This document shows positions 5,015 to 13,500 of a stretch of 24,428 nucleotides of DNA, piece after piece. The number at the start of each line of letters is the position of its first letter. Position 1 is the stretch's first letter. Origin of the DNA: a virus; the IMG/VR virus record IMGVR_UViG_3300025128_000321, positions 1 through 24,428 of that record. One strand, given 5' to 3'. Both the position numbers and the translations under genes were made by a program. Below the pieces are notes generated by a model, which made no database searches, was not told the origin of the DNA, and was given only the letters and a program-made list of their open reading frames with translations.

Positions 5015-5052
5015 TACTTCTTCTCCCCTTATATAAGGATGAAGAAGAAGTA
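5015..5052. other. Long near-palindrome with CCTTATATAAGG core
   Basis: TACTTCTTCT (5015-5024) pairs with AGAAGAAGTA (5043-5052). Between them is a perfect 12-base palindrome CCTTATATAAGG (5027-5038). A-residues, not T-residues, follow on the plus strand, so it is not a standard terminator. It may be an RNA processing hairpin, a protein-binding site or part of a promoter. It lies 10 bases after the methylase stop codon. Confidence 0.5.
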
Positions 5053-5067
5053 AAAAGGACATCGGTG

Positions 5068-5229
5068 ATGGTGAGAGTGAGGAATGAAGGGCGCCGGAAG
5101 CTGGAGGAGGGACCAGCAACGGTGCCCTTTTTGTCTTTAAAGGGTGATGACCGATGCGACACCAGTGTCGCTAGTGCGACATGTGTGTCGCATGTCGTGC
5201 CTGAGAATTGCAGGGAACGGGGGTTTTAG
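5068..5229 (+). CDS. Possible 53-residue ORF ahead of terminase large subunit
   Basis: An ATG at 5068 has AAGGA 8 bases upstream, and its stop codon TAG (5227-5229) overlaps the GTG start of the large terminase, which would allow translational coupling. The product (MVRVRNEGRRKLEEGP...) is basic at the N-terminus and matches no family I know. Against it, the reading frame runs through a strong terminator-like hairpin (5089-5132) and a regular array of DNA sites (5156-5191), so the sequence may be constrained for other reasons. I regard it as uncertain. If translated, it may serve mainly as a leader peptide for the terminase gene. Confidence 0.33.
   Translation: MVRVRNEGRRKLEEGPATVPFLSLKGDDRCDTSVASATCVSHVVPENCRERGF
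5089..5132 (+). terminator. Intrinsic terminator-like hairpin before terL
   Basis: GGGCGCCG (5089-5096) pairs with CGGTGCCC (5120-5127), with one G-T wobble. An inner GCTGG/CCAGC stem closes an 8-base loop AGGAGGGA. Five T residues follow immediately, then GTCTTT. It is a strong terminator candidate after the methylase genes. The loop itself is Shine-Dalgarno-like. Confidence 0.6.
5156..5192. repeat. GCGACA/TGTCGC array with 10-bp period
   Basis: The hexamer GCGACA and its reverse complement alternate at 5156, 5166, 5176 and 5186, exactly 10 bases apart. They form two palindromes: GCGACAC-CA-GTGTCGC (5156-5171) and TGCGACA-TGTG-TGTCGCA (5175-5192). Spacing of one helical turn places all four sites on the same face of the DNA, as expected for cooperative protein binding. 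The array ends 36 bases before the terminase large subunit start. It could be an operator or part of a packaging site. Confidence 0.7.
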
Positions 5230-6614
5230 TGGTAACGCAGACCCAGAATACCTACTTCGATGAGCGTTCTGATTTCTTGTTTGACGCGGTTGGTTTCGTG
5301 CCGACGCCGCCCCAGACCGAGATATTGAAGGCTGATAAGCGGTTCGTGCTGGTGACCGGCGGTGAGCAGGCCGGGAAGTCGATGATGGCCAGTAAGTATC
5401 TGCTGTATCGGTGGCTGGACGTTGCGACCCAGGTAGAGAAGGGCGAGATCGAAGGGCCGGGACTGTTCTGGTTGGTGGCTGCGGACTACGAGAGGACCAG
5501 GGCGGAGTTCGAATATCTGGTACAGGACTTCGCGAACCTGGGCGTATTGGCTGAATCGAGTAAAAGGGTAGACCCAGGTCACATATTACTGGCGGACGGG
5601 ACGAGGATAGAGACTAAGAGTGCCCGTGATCCCCGTACATTGGCCATGAAAGCCCCAAACGGCATCATCGGTTGTGAGGCTAGTCAGTTAGACCTAGAGA
5701 CTTTCTACCGTCTAAGGAGTAGGTGCGCCCCTAGAAAGGCGTGGATGCTGCTTACAGGGACGATGGAGGGGTCATTGGGTTGGTATCCGCAGCTCAGACA
5801 AGCCTGGGCACACGGTGTCGGGGACGAGATAGCCTTCTCACTACCCTCTTATACCAACACACACCTATATCCAGGGGGCAAGGATGACCCTGAGATACAG
5901 AGATTGAAGGAATTATCCTCCGATGACTTCTATATGGAGCGTATCGAGGGGATACCCATGCCGCCGAGAGGGCTGGTCTTCCCTGAATTTAGGCCAGATA
6001 TCCACGTACAAGAGGTGAATTACGTCCCGAATGAGCCCGTATATATCTGGATGGACCCTGGATATGCCGGCGCCTACGCCATCGTGGCCTCACAAGAGAT
6101 AAATGGGGTGGTTCAGATATTCGATGAGGTCTATGAGACGGGACTGATCACCTCACAGATGATCGAGGTCTGCCAGACCAGGCCCTGGTGGAGAGATGTC
6201 CACGGTGGGGCCATAGATATCGCAGGAACCCAGCACCAGGCCATGGCTGCGCCCGTAGAAGTCTGGGCTAGCGAGGGTGGGATATACCTGAACTCCAGAC
6301 GGGTCAAGATAAACGAGGGGATCGAGCGGATGAAGTCCTTCTTGAAGGTAGACCCGCTGATAAATGTACCCAAATTGGTCATACACCCCGAATGCTACGG
6401 GATATTGAGCGAATTCGGGGCGGCTCCTAGCCCACTTGACGGCCAGACACGGGCCTACCGCTGGAAGATGGACCGGGACGGCATGATCGTGGGTGATGAG
6501 CCCGATGATAGGAACAATCACGCCATCAAAGCGACCATATACGGCCTGGTGGACAGGTACGGGTTCGTACAGAGCCAGGACCGGCGGGTCATCAAGGTAA
6601 AAAGGTGGAATTAG
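5229..6614 (+). CDS. terL: Terminase large subunit
   Basis: This 461-residue protein is the ATP-driven DNA-packaging motor and headful or cos nuclease, which docks on the portal. The ATPase domain has Walker A GGEQAGKS (44-51), a Walker B-like IIGCEA (146-151) and the coupling motif LLTGT (174-178). The RNase H-like nuclease domain has WMDPG (Asp276), AIDIAG (Asp330) and DDRNNHAIKA (Asp426/427, His431). I chose GTG 5229 because it overlaps the stop of the small upstream frame and has a GGGGG stretch 5 bases before it. The TTG at 5208 gives 468 residues but has no ribosome-binding site. The gene directly abuts the portal gene. The canonical Asp of Walker B is a Cys here (GCEA), a tolerated variant in some families. 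Confidence 0.93.
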   Translation: MVTQTQNTYFDERSDFLFDAVGFVPTPPQTEILKADKRFVLVTGGEQAGKSMMASKYLLYRWLDVATQVEKGEIEGPGLFWLVAADYERTRAEFEYLVQDFANLGVLAESSKRVDPGHILLADGTRIETKSARDPRTLAMKAPNGIIGCEASQLDLETFYRLRSRCAPRKAWMLLTGTMEGSLGWYPQLRQAWAHGVGDEIAFSLPSYTNTHLYPGGKDDPEIQRLKELSSDDFYMERIEGIPMPPRGLVFPEFRPDIHVQEVNYVPNEPVYIWMDPGYAGAYAIVASQEINGVVQIFDEVYETGLITSQMIEVCQTRPWWRDVHGGAIDIAGTQHQAMAAPVEVWASEGGIYLNSRRVKINEGIERMKSFLKVDPLINVPKLVIHPECYGILSEFGAAPSPLDGQTRAYRWKMDRDGMIVGDEPDDRNNHAIKATIYGLVDRYGFVQSQDRRVIKVKRWN

Positions 6615-8444
6615 ATGCTAACTTGCACACCAGATGAGATAGCCGGGGCCGTTGAGGACAACGATCTGGCTACCAGGCCACTACGTGACCGCATGGATAG
6701 GGACTATGAACTCTGGCGGCTAGAGAAATACGACGCCGGCGACGATTTCAAAGCCTATACCAGCAACCAACCAAGGACTTTCGCCCTGAAGGTCATGTCT
6801 ATCCTTGCCTCAAGCAAGCTGAACATACGTGTACCCCACGATGAGAGCTTCAGGGACGAGAGAGAACGTAACGACAACAAAGAGAAGTTTGCCTACGGGA
6901 TATTGAAGGCCAACGACGAGCGACTTCTCCGTATCCTGGCCCAGAGACTACAAGACCAGATGTCCTGGTACATACCCATGCGCGGCTGGTACGCCGGCAG
7001 GGCCGTACTGAACAAGAGGAAGGACGGCTCTACCTACGCTGACATCACACCATGGGACCCAAGGCACGTCTACTGGTCTGTTGGCAGCGAAGGGCTGGCC
7101 TGGGCCTGCTACAAGGTCAGGAAGACACGCTCAGAACTAGAAGACCAATACAACGTCGATCTCTCCGACCACTCATTCGATTCGGCAGAGACGATAGAGA
7201 TATACGACTACTACGATGACGAGATGAACGCGGTCTGCACCCGGAACATGATGCTGAAGAAGCCGTCAAAACACGGTCTAGACAGGGTGCCTGTGTTTCT
7301 GGGCGCCGTAGGCCCGACCCCCATGGTGCAGTCTTATTCCGCCGATGACCGCCAATGGTCAGCTTCGGAAGGGTTCGCCGACTACGGTGAGTCCATATTC
7401 CAGTCGAACCGGGAGGTATTTGAGAATACCAACGAACTCATGTCGGTCTACCTAGAACTGGTCAGCCGTACCAGACAGGGCGGCTACACCCTGACCAGCA
7501 GGGACGGGTCGAAGACACTAGATGAGAACCCGTTTGTCGAGGGATCAGAGGTGCCACTGGCCGATGGGGACAGGTTAGACCTACTTCCCCTGCCCGAGAT
7601 GACCAAGGACGCAGCGGCTTTGCTATCACTGGTCACCGGGGAGAACCAACGGGGCGCACTGCCCCACATCTTGTATGGTGAGACACCCTTCAGTCTGAGC
7701 GGGTACGCCATGAATACCCTCAGACAATCGGTCTTCGGTATCCTCCAGCCCCTGCTGGTAGCGTTCCAGAACGCCTACGCTCAGGTGCTAGACATACTGG
7801 TAGACCACTACACCACCAACCAGTACGAGGTCATGGAACTAGCAGGGCATGACTCCAAGAGTTATTTTTCCCAGATCATTACCCCGGAGTCCATGATCGG
7901 ACTGCCACCTTTCGAGGTCGAGGTGATACCAGACGTACCGCAAGACGAGATGTCCAAGATACAGATGGCCCAGATGGCAAGGGACGGCCAGGTGCCGCTA
8001 CTGCCAGACCGCATGATCCTAGAGAAGATACTTGAGATTCAAGACACAGGCTCGGTGCAAGACCGCATCAACGAGCAGATGGCCGAGAGGATGCTGCCAG
8101 AGGCCCAGCTTTACAACCTGATGGCGTCCCTAGAGAACACGGGAAGATCGAACCTGGCGATGATGTACTACGGAGAACTCCTGAACATCATCCAGCAGAA
8201 ACAACAGCAGGGTGGTAGGCCGATGGAACCTTTGGCGCCTAACCCCGTTGCACACACCAACGGGCAGACGGCACCGCCTATCGATCCACGATTGTTCCCG
8301 CCAGGGGGTATGGGTAACCCACCTCCTTCCCCGTTCCCCCAGGCGGGTCCTAACGTCCCACCTGGAACACCGAGGCCAGGGAGCCAAGGCACGACTGAAC
8401 AAAGATTAGCTAACGCCGGCCTGTTCGGGCCGGGAGGAGCATAA
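6615..8444 (+). CDS. Portal protein
   Basis: This 609-residue protein follows the large terminase with no gap (TAG then ATG). Its ribosome-binding site AAAAGGTGG lies at the end of the terminase gene. Length, position and architecture fit a dodecameric portal: an alpha-rich N-terminal region, a wing-like region (ITPWDPRHVYW near residue 140), a long-helix region with the pattern SGYAMNTLRQSVFGILQPLL (about 360-380), and a C-terminal crown-like helical and low-complexity tail. The last 70-80 residues are rich in Pro, Gly and Gln. The portal forms the DNA entry channel at one capsid vertex and binds the terminase and the neck proteins. I do not see a protease or MuF fusion. The call rests mainly on context and general resemblance. 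Confidence 0.85.
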   Translation: MLTCTPDEIAGAVEDNDLATRPLRDRMDRDYELWRLEKYDAGDDFKAYTSNQPRTFALKVMSILASSKLNIRVPHDESFRDERERNDNKEKFAYGILKANDERLLRILAQRLQDQMSWYIPMRGWYAGRAVLNKRKDGSTYADITPWDPRHVYWSVGSEGLAWACYKVRKTRSELEDQYNVDLSDHSFDSAETIEIYDYYDDEMNAVCTRNMMLKKPSKHGLDRVPVFLGAVGPTPMVQSYSADDRQWSASEGFADYGESIFQSNREVFENTNELMSVYLELVSRTRQGGYTLTSRDGSKTLDENPFVEGSEVPLADGDRLDLLPLPEMTKDAAALLSLVTGENQRGALPHILYGETPFSLSGYAMNTLRQSVFGILQPLLVAFQNAYAQVLDILVDHYTTNQYEVMELAGHDSKSYFSQIITPESMIGLPPFEVEVIPDVPQDEMSKIQMAQMARDGQVPLLPDRMILEKILEIQDTGSVQDRINEQMAERMLPEAQLYNLMASLENTGRSNLAMMYYGELLNIIQQKQQQGGRPMEPLAPNPVAHTNGQTAPPIDPRLFPPGGMGNPPPSPFPQAGPNVPPGTPRPGSQGTTEQRLANAGLFGPGGA

Positions 8445-8445
8445 G

Positions 8446-10182
8446 ATGGTTAGATGGGTAGAAGATCCAGATTTCGGTTGGTACGACGCTGATGACCCTT
8501 TAGGTAACGTGCCTTCTGGCCCTACAGTCATAGCCGGCACACAACTTGCGATGGACCCAAATATGGTGAACGCCGCTTTATCTAACCTTGATCTTCGGAA
8601 CGTAGGCGGCACCTATCACCCTGACGTGGTCATGCCAGACCCGGTGATAACCACGGAAAATATCCAAAGAGGATATATGCCAACGGCGGTAAACCAGAAC
8701 ACCGCTATTTTCTTGAACGCTCTAAACGCCCTTGCAACAGGTCGTGACGCATCAGTCCCCGCTGGAACTCCTGTGTTACCTACCATCACGCCTACACCAG
8801 TGGTTACGCCGGACCCTACGCCTACGCCTACGCCAGCATTAAGCGATGCTGATGTACGAGCAAGAGGTTGGGAACAGCTTTACGGCGCTCCTGGTTCGGC
8901 TATGGCTTTTAACTCATTTAGCAATTTAAACCGTCAGCAATTGACGGCGTTACTAGCAAATCCAGACTTTGCCCTTCTATATCCAAGCGCCAAAGAGATA
9001 TTGGATGCACGGCCTCCGCTTCAATCAACCACTGGTCAAGTACCGTGGGATACGATGCCGAATAATAGCTTGGAACAACTTGTAGGCAAGATGAATCAGG
9101 GCTTTTATACCACCGATACAAGTGGTCATTACAATTCGTTGACAACGTTCTATAACGATGCCGAAGCATTTTTAAGATCGCAGGATATGGACCCAACCGA
9201 TCAAGAAATCTATGACGCTATGGCACTCATAGCACAAGGAGCGGCTACCGCAGCTGGTTCGACTGTTGGAGATGAGTACTTCTGGTACGACAGGAACATT
9301 GAAAGTTGGAGGAATGAGGGGCGTCCTGTTCGACCTGGGGGTCCTGCTACAGCCCCGATTCCATCTGCAACTCCTGAGATACAAACGGGAGATACGACAG
9401 TAACTTCTACCGATGCTTCAGGAAATATTCTTGACCCAATGTTCAATGTGGATACCACTAGCGTTCCTGCTGGTTTTACGGCAGAAGAATGGAACGGATT
9501 AACAGACGAACAAAGAACCGATTTCAGAACACAATTCGGAGATGGAGTCACAACTACGGCTACGCCTGCTGAGACTCCATTCACTGGTAGTACGGCTGAT
9601 GCTGGAGTCGGTGGCCCAAGTACTATGGATATCTTTGGGCAGATGCAGACCCAAGAGAATTTTCCAGCAGACGTTTTCAGAAGGTTCTTAGCAGAACAGG
9701 TATCACCATCGGGTGCACCACGAGCCCTGTCTCCTTTCATGATGCGTGGCGCTCAAGACCTAGCTCCACAACTCATGTCCGAATATAACGCCAGTATGTA
9801 TAACCCGAGTAATTGGACCGATGCTGGTAACCAAACCACATTCGGTGATTGGCTCCGGGCAGGAGAACGACCTACAAGACAAGGGATGTTCAACACCTTA
9901 CAAGATATCGGAAGCGTGATCTCTGGTGGTCAACAAGGAATCACTGCCCCAGGTTTGTCCCTTGGCGAATCACTGCGTCGACAAAACATATTTGATCAAT
10001 TCGGAACCGAAACAGCAGATTCAAGAAAAGCTCTGCAAGGGCTATTTAGCAGCGCCGCCCTTAGTGGTGTAGCCCCTGCATTTCGTTACCCGGTTCAAAG
10101 TGCGGCACAAAATCTTTTTCAAACCCAGAGGGCACTGCAACCTGAGCAGTCGTTCCTATCTTTCTTGGGTGAGAGGTTGTAA
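8446..10182 (+). CDS. Hypothetical virion-associated protein with Thr/Pro-rich linkers
   Basis: This 578-residue protein starts at ATG 8446, one base after the portal stop, with GGAGGAG 6 bases upstream. A Thr/Pro linker at about residues 108-130 is encoded partly by tandem CCTACG units, and a second Thr/Pro-rich stretch lies near 288-330. No signal peptide, transmembrane segment or catalytic motif is evident. The C-terminal third (SPFMMRGAQDLAPQLMSEYN and onward) is mixed helical. It lies between portal and the giant virion protein, is translationally linked to the next gene by TAATG, and so is probably a minor virion or internal protein. Codon use is more A/T-tolerant than in the portal gene. 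I do not recognise a family. Confidence 0.75.
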   Translation: MVRWVEDPDFGWYDADDPLGNVPSGPTVIAGTQLAMDPNMVNAALSNLDLRNVGGTYHPDVVMPDPVITTENIQRGYMPTAVNQNTAIFLNALNALATGRDASVPAGTPVLPTITPTPVVTPDPTPTPTPALSDADVRARGWEQLYGAPGSAMAFNSFSNLNRQQLTALLANPDFALLYPSAKEILDARPPLQSTTGQVPWDTMPNNSLEQLVGKMNQGFYTTDTSGHYNSLTTFYNDAEAFLRSQDMDPTDQEIYDAMALIAQGAATAAGSTVGDEYFWYDRNIESWRNEGRPVRPGGPATAPIPSATPEIQTGDTTVTSTDASGNILDPMFNVDTTSVPAGFTAEEWNGLTDEQRTDFRTQFGDGVTTTATPAETPFTGSTADAGVGGPSTMDIFGQMQTQENFPADVFRRFLAEQVSPSGAPRALSPFMMRGAQDLAPQLMSEYNASMYNPSNWTDAGNQTTFGDWLRAGERPTRQGMFNTLQDIGSVISGGQQGITAPGLSLGESLRRQNIFDQFGTETADSRKALQGLFSSAALSGVAPAFRYPVQSAAQNLFQTQRALQPEQSFLSFLGERL

Positions 10183-10511
10183 TGACTCAACAGAATATGT
10201 ACGGCACACCGTTTCTAGACGTTCTGGAGTATCAACCTGAAGCTGCGTATTTCGGGATGCTTAACCGTCAGCCACGTATGGGTGGTCAACAAGAGAAGTA
10301 TTTCCAGAACCAGTTCCAGAACTACTACAACCGTTACCTTGGCAACCTGGCTAACCAGATAACCTCTGGTGAGGCGCCGACCCAACGGTTCACTGATTAT
10401 CTTTCTGATCAGAACCCGATGGATCAGTACCGCTCGATGGCGCCTTCCTTACGGAATGACTACGGACGTACCTCGTCTTTCTCACCTTCGACGAGGTTCT
10501 TATATAGATAA
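10182..10511 (+). CDS. Small hypothetical virion-associated protein
   Basis: This 109-residue protein is rich in Gln, Asn, Tyr and Arg (YFQNQFQNYYNRYLGNLANQ). Start and stop codons overlap both neighbours by one base (TAATG at 10180-10184 and again at 10509-10513), so the three genes are likely translated as a coupled set. No known motif is seen. Its place before the giant protein suggests an accessory virion component or chaperone, but this is inference from order only. Confidence 0.7.
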   Translation: MTQQNMYGTPFLDVLEYQPEAAYFGMLNRQPRMGGQQEKYFQNQFQNYYNRYLGNLANQITSGEAPTQRFTDYLSDQNPMDQYRSMAPSLRNDYGRTSSFSPSTRFLYR

Positions 10512-13500
10512 TGCCTACACCTGAAGAGATAGAAGCCTGGAAACGTCAGAACATCCCTAACTACCAGCCTGCCGCACAGGTCGTTTCGCCAGCGGCGACT
10601 CCTGCTTTACCGCCAGCCGCGCCCAGTCCAAGGCCGTGGGACGTATGGGGTGAGCTTGGCAGGGACATAAAGTCCGTTGCGGCACCTGTGACCGATTTCT
10701 TGTCTGAAATCTTGGGACCATACTTCAGTATGGCCGGGCCGATCCCACAGGTAGATATACCTAAAGTCAGTCCTGCGATTCGAAGCATCGATCCTAATCT
10801 GGCATGGGGTGTGATCCCACAGGTCGAAGTCCCAGGTGTATCCCCTGCGATTCGTACTGGTGTTGATTATGCCGTCAAGCCGTTTGAGATGGGTGCCGAA
10901 ACCGTGACAGGTATAGTCGGGGCTCAAGAAGCTTTACAAGAAAGGCTCGGTATACCCAACTGGGTATGGAACCCTGACATGTTGAATGTAGCATCGGATA
11001 TATTCACCAGGCCCGAGACTTACGAGATGTCACCTGGTGAATTAGCAGGGACATTGGTCGAAGATTTCCGTGATCGGCCCTGGTATCAACAGCTACTTTT
11101 AGGTATAGCCACTGACCCTACTGCATTATTACCAATAGGAACGTTTGCTAGAGCGGCACGGGGAGCGAATGTACCAACTGCTGTTTCTAGTCGTTTTGTC
11201 GGACCAGGGATGACTCCCGGTCTACGTGCGGCTGACCGTGGTGACGTTGCAAGAACCAGGTTCCCTGCTCCGGCAGGACCGACACCAGCGGATATCCCAG
11301 ATAGGCCGATGCTTGCTTTGCAGGCCGGTCAGGAACAGGCGCCAATAGCGTTGCCACCTGGCCGCCCTCAAGTCGATCCGTCGATCATACCTGAGACTCC
11401 ACGTCCCGCAGCCCCAACTCCGCAAAGAGCGTTGGGGCCAGGTATCCCACCTCCTCAACCATCGAGGATTGGCCAAGCGATACCGTTGTCTGGGAATATC
11501 TATGAAGCTGCCATCTCCGACCCACGTATAGAGAACTATGCGCCAAGGGTTCAAGGTCAAAGACTGGCACAAGGCGTCGAACAGCCGGCGGTATTCTATC
11601 GTTCCACAGGCACGGCTGGTCAGCAACGGATGGTCACTTACAACGAAGCGCGGCCAGGAGCTATGTTACTAGAGGACACGGCTTCTACCGTCCCGCCAGG
11701 TGGAGCGATTGAAGCGGTAGGTGTAAGGACTGGTTCGAACATCTTGCAAGAAGGGAGCCGTGAGTTCCAGACGTTGGCCAGACGAAGTGGTACTGGTAAT
11801 CGTGATGCTGGTGAGTCTGTTGCAGACTTTGTGAAACGGGTAGCAAACTCCGCTAAAATCGGAAAATATGACATCGTCAGGTTCACACGTCAACCAGGTG
11901 TGAACGCCGTCGTACTCAACGAAGATGCGCTGATCCGCAACTACACCGCACCCAGGTCAGAGAATGAACTATACAGACAGTTAGGTCTGATCACCGACGC
12001 GCCAAGACCTGGTCAACAGGCATTGATGCCGCCGCCAGGTATAAGACCGGCAGGCTTTGCGACTCAACAAAACCCAGGAGTTCAAAGGGTAGCCGTTATC
12101 CGCGAACCAAGCATCCCTTACGAAGCAGCAGGACGTGGGGAAGGGTTTGCCAGAGAGATGCTTAGAGGCGAAGTAGCCGCTGCTTCTGATACTGGTACGC
12201 CTGTATGGTCGGTGTCCCCAGATGGACAGGTCTTCCAAGCCACCCGTGGCCCCGAGGCCCAAGCCCTCCGCCAACCTACGGTTAACTTTGAGGTTGGACC
12301 TAACGGCGATGCGGTAATGATCCCGTGGGGCACACAACGCTCTCGGCCTTTGTCGGACGCCGCCAAGCGCAGTCAAGTCCAAGAGTTTGATAAACGTTTG
12401 ATGAGTGGCGAAACGCAAGGCACCGTTGCTGGAGCTAGCAGTTATGATGAAGCTGCCAGAAGGGTTGAAGCCGCAGAGATCGCAAATCGTCTTGACACGA
12501 CTGCTCCTGAAGCGCCTCGCCCCCGTGAAGAAGGCACTGCTTTCGGTGCTAACGCAGACTTACCGCCGCCCCGTGACCCGGCCAACGCCTTGCTTGAAGA
12601 TTTGGATGTGCCTTCCCATGAATCTGTAAAGATCGCGATTATGCGGAAATTCGACGGTGCAAGGAATGCCATTGGTCTTGAGTTAGAGAACTTTGTGACT
12701 GCTGGCAGGCAACTGCTCTTACGTGCTGCTGGTCGTGGAGTGCCGATAGACCGGCAAGGTATGACTCCTTTGTTCCAAGCCCTGCACGGTGAGATACCCA
12801 AAGAGAGTCTTTCCCCTGCGCTTCGGCAGATGTTCGACCAGATCGATGAGGTCAGGAAGTTAGAGGAAGCCGATATGAAGGCTTTCCTTGAGAACGCTCG
12901 GGGCACAGAGTTTGAGGATTACATCGCATTCGACCTTGACCAGTTCCAAGACAGGATGCTTGCCACTCCAGACTACTTCCCCCAACTTTGGAAGAAGGAT
13001 GGTGTGGAGATAGCCACCGGCGAGATCGGTGCGCGTCCAGGTTTCACCCTCCCTCGTGAGGGAACCTTTTCCGAGATGGTTGCACAGGGTTACACCCCTA
13101 TGTCGTGGGACCCGTACAAGATGATGGCGTTACGCAAACTGGCCGGTGTGAACTGGCGGGAGACAGTAAATTTCTTAGGTCGATCCAAACGTAATAACCT
13201 TGCAGTGCCTGTTTCGGAATTAGAAAACCGTGGCTTGACCAAAACACACAGGGTTCCTAAAGGTGTGGGTTCAGCGTTTGAAGGTAGGTTAGTCCAGACC
13301 ACCGATGTCGGCGGTGTACCTCAGTCCATACGCACTCCCCAGTGGGCATTACCCAACGAGATGGCCAGCTTCGTTGAGACGATGTGGGGTAGAAGGCCCA
13401 CGGCTTACATAGGGGATAAGGAGATCATCGGGTACATAAGGAAGTTCAGGAACGGTTTCAAGAGCGCCAAACTATTTGCTTCCTTCTTCCAGCACATGGA

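Noticed and set aside
5156-5192. CRISPR-like repeat
   Set aside because: The units are only 6 bases with 4-base gaps and alternate in orientation. This is a protein-binding array pattern, not repeats with unique spacers.
5208-5228. TTG at 5208 as the start of the large terminase
   Set aside because: There is no ribosome-binding site before it, whereas GTG 5229 has a G-rich site and overlaps an upstream stop codon.
8815-8834. CCTACG tandem units as a regulatory repeat
   Set aside because: They are in frame and encode a Thr/Pro linker, a low-complexity type also seen in other virion proteins here, so coding explains them.
9210-9740. 176-codon minus-strand frame opposite the 578-residue gene
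   Set aside because: Antisense shadow; the plus-strand gene has overlapping starts and ribosome-binding sites that fit the operon.
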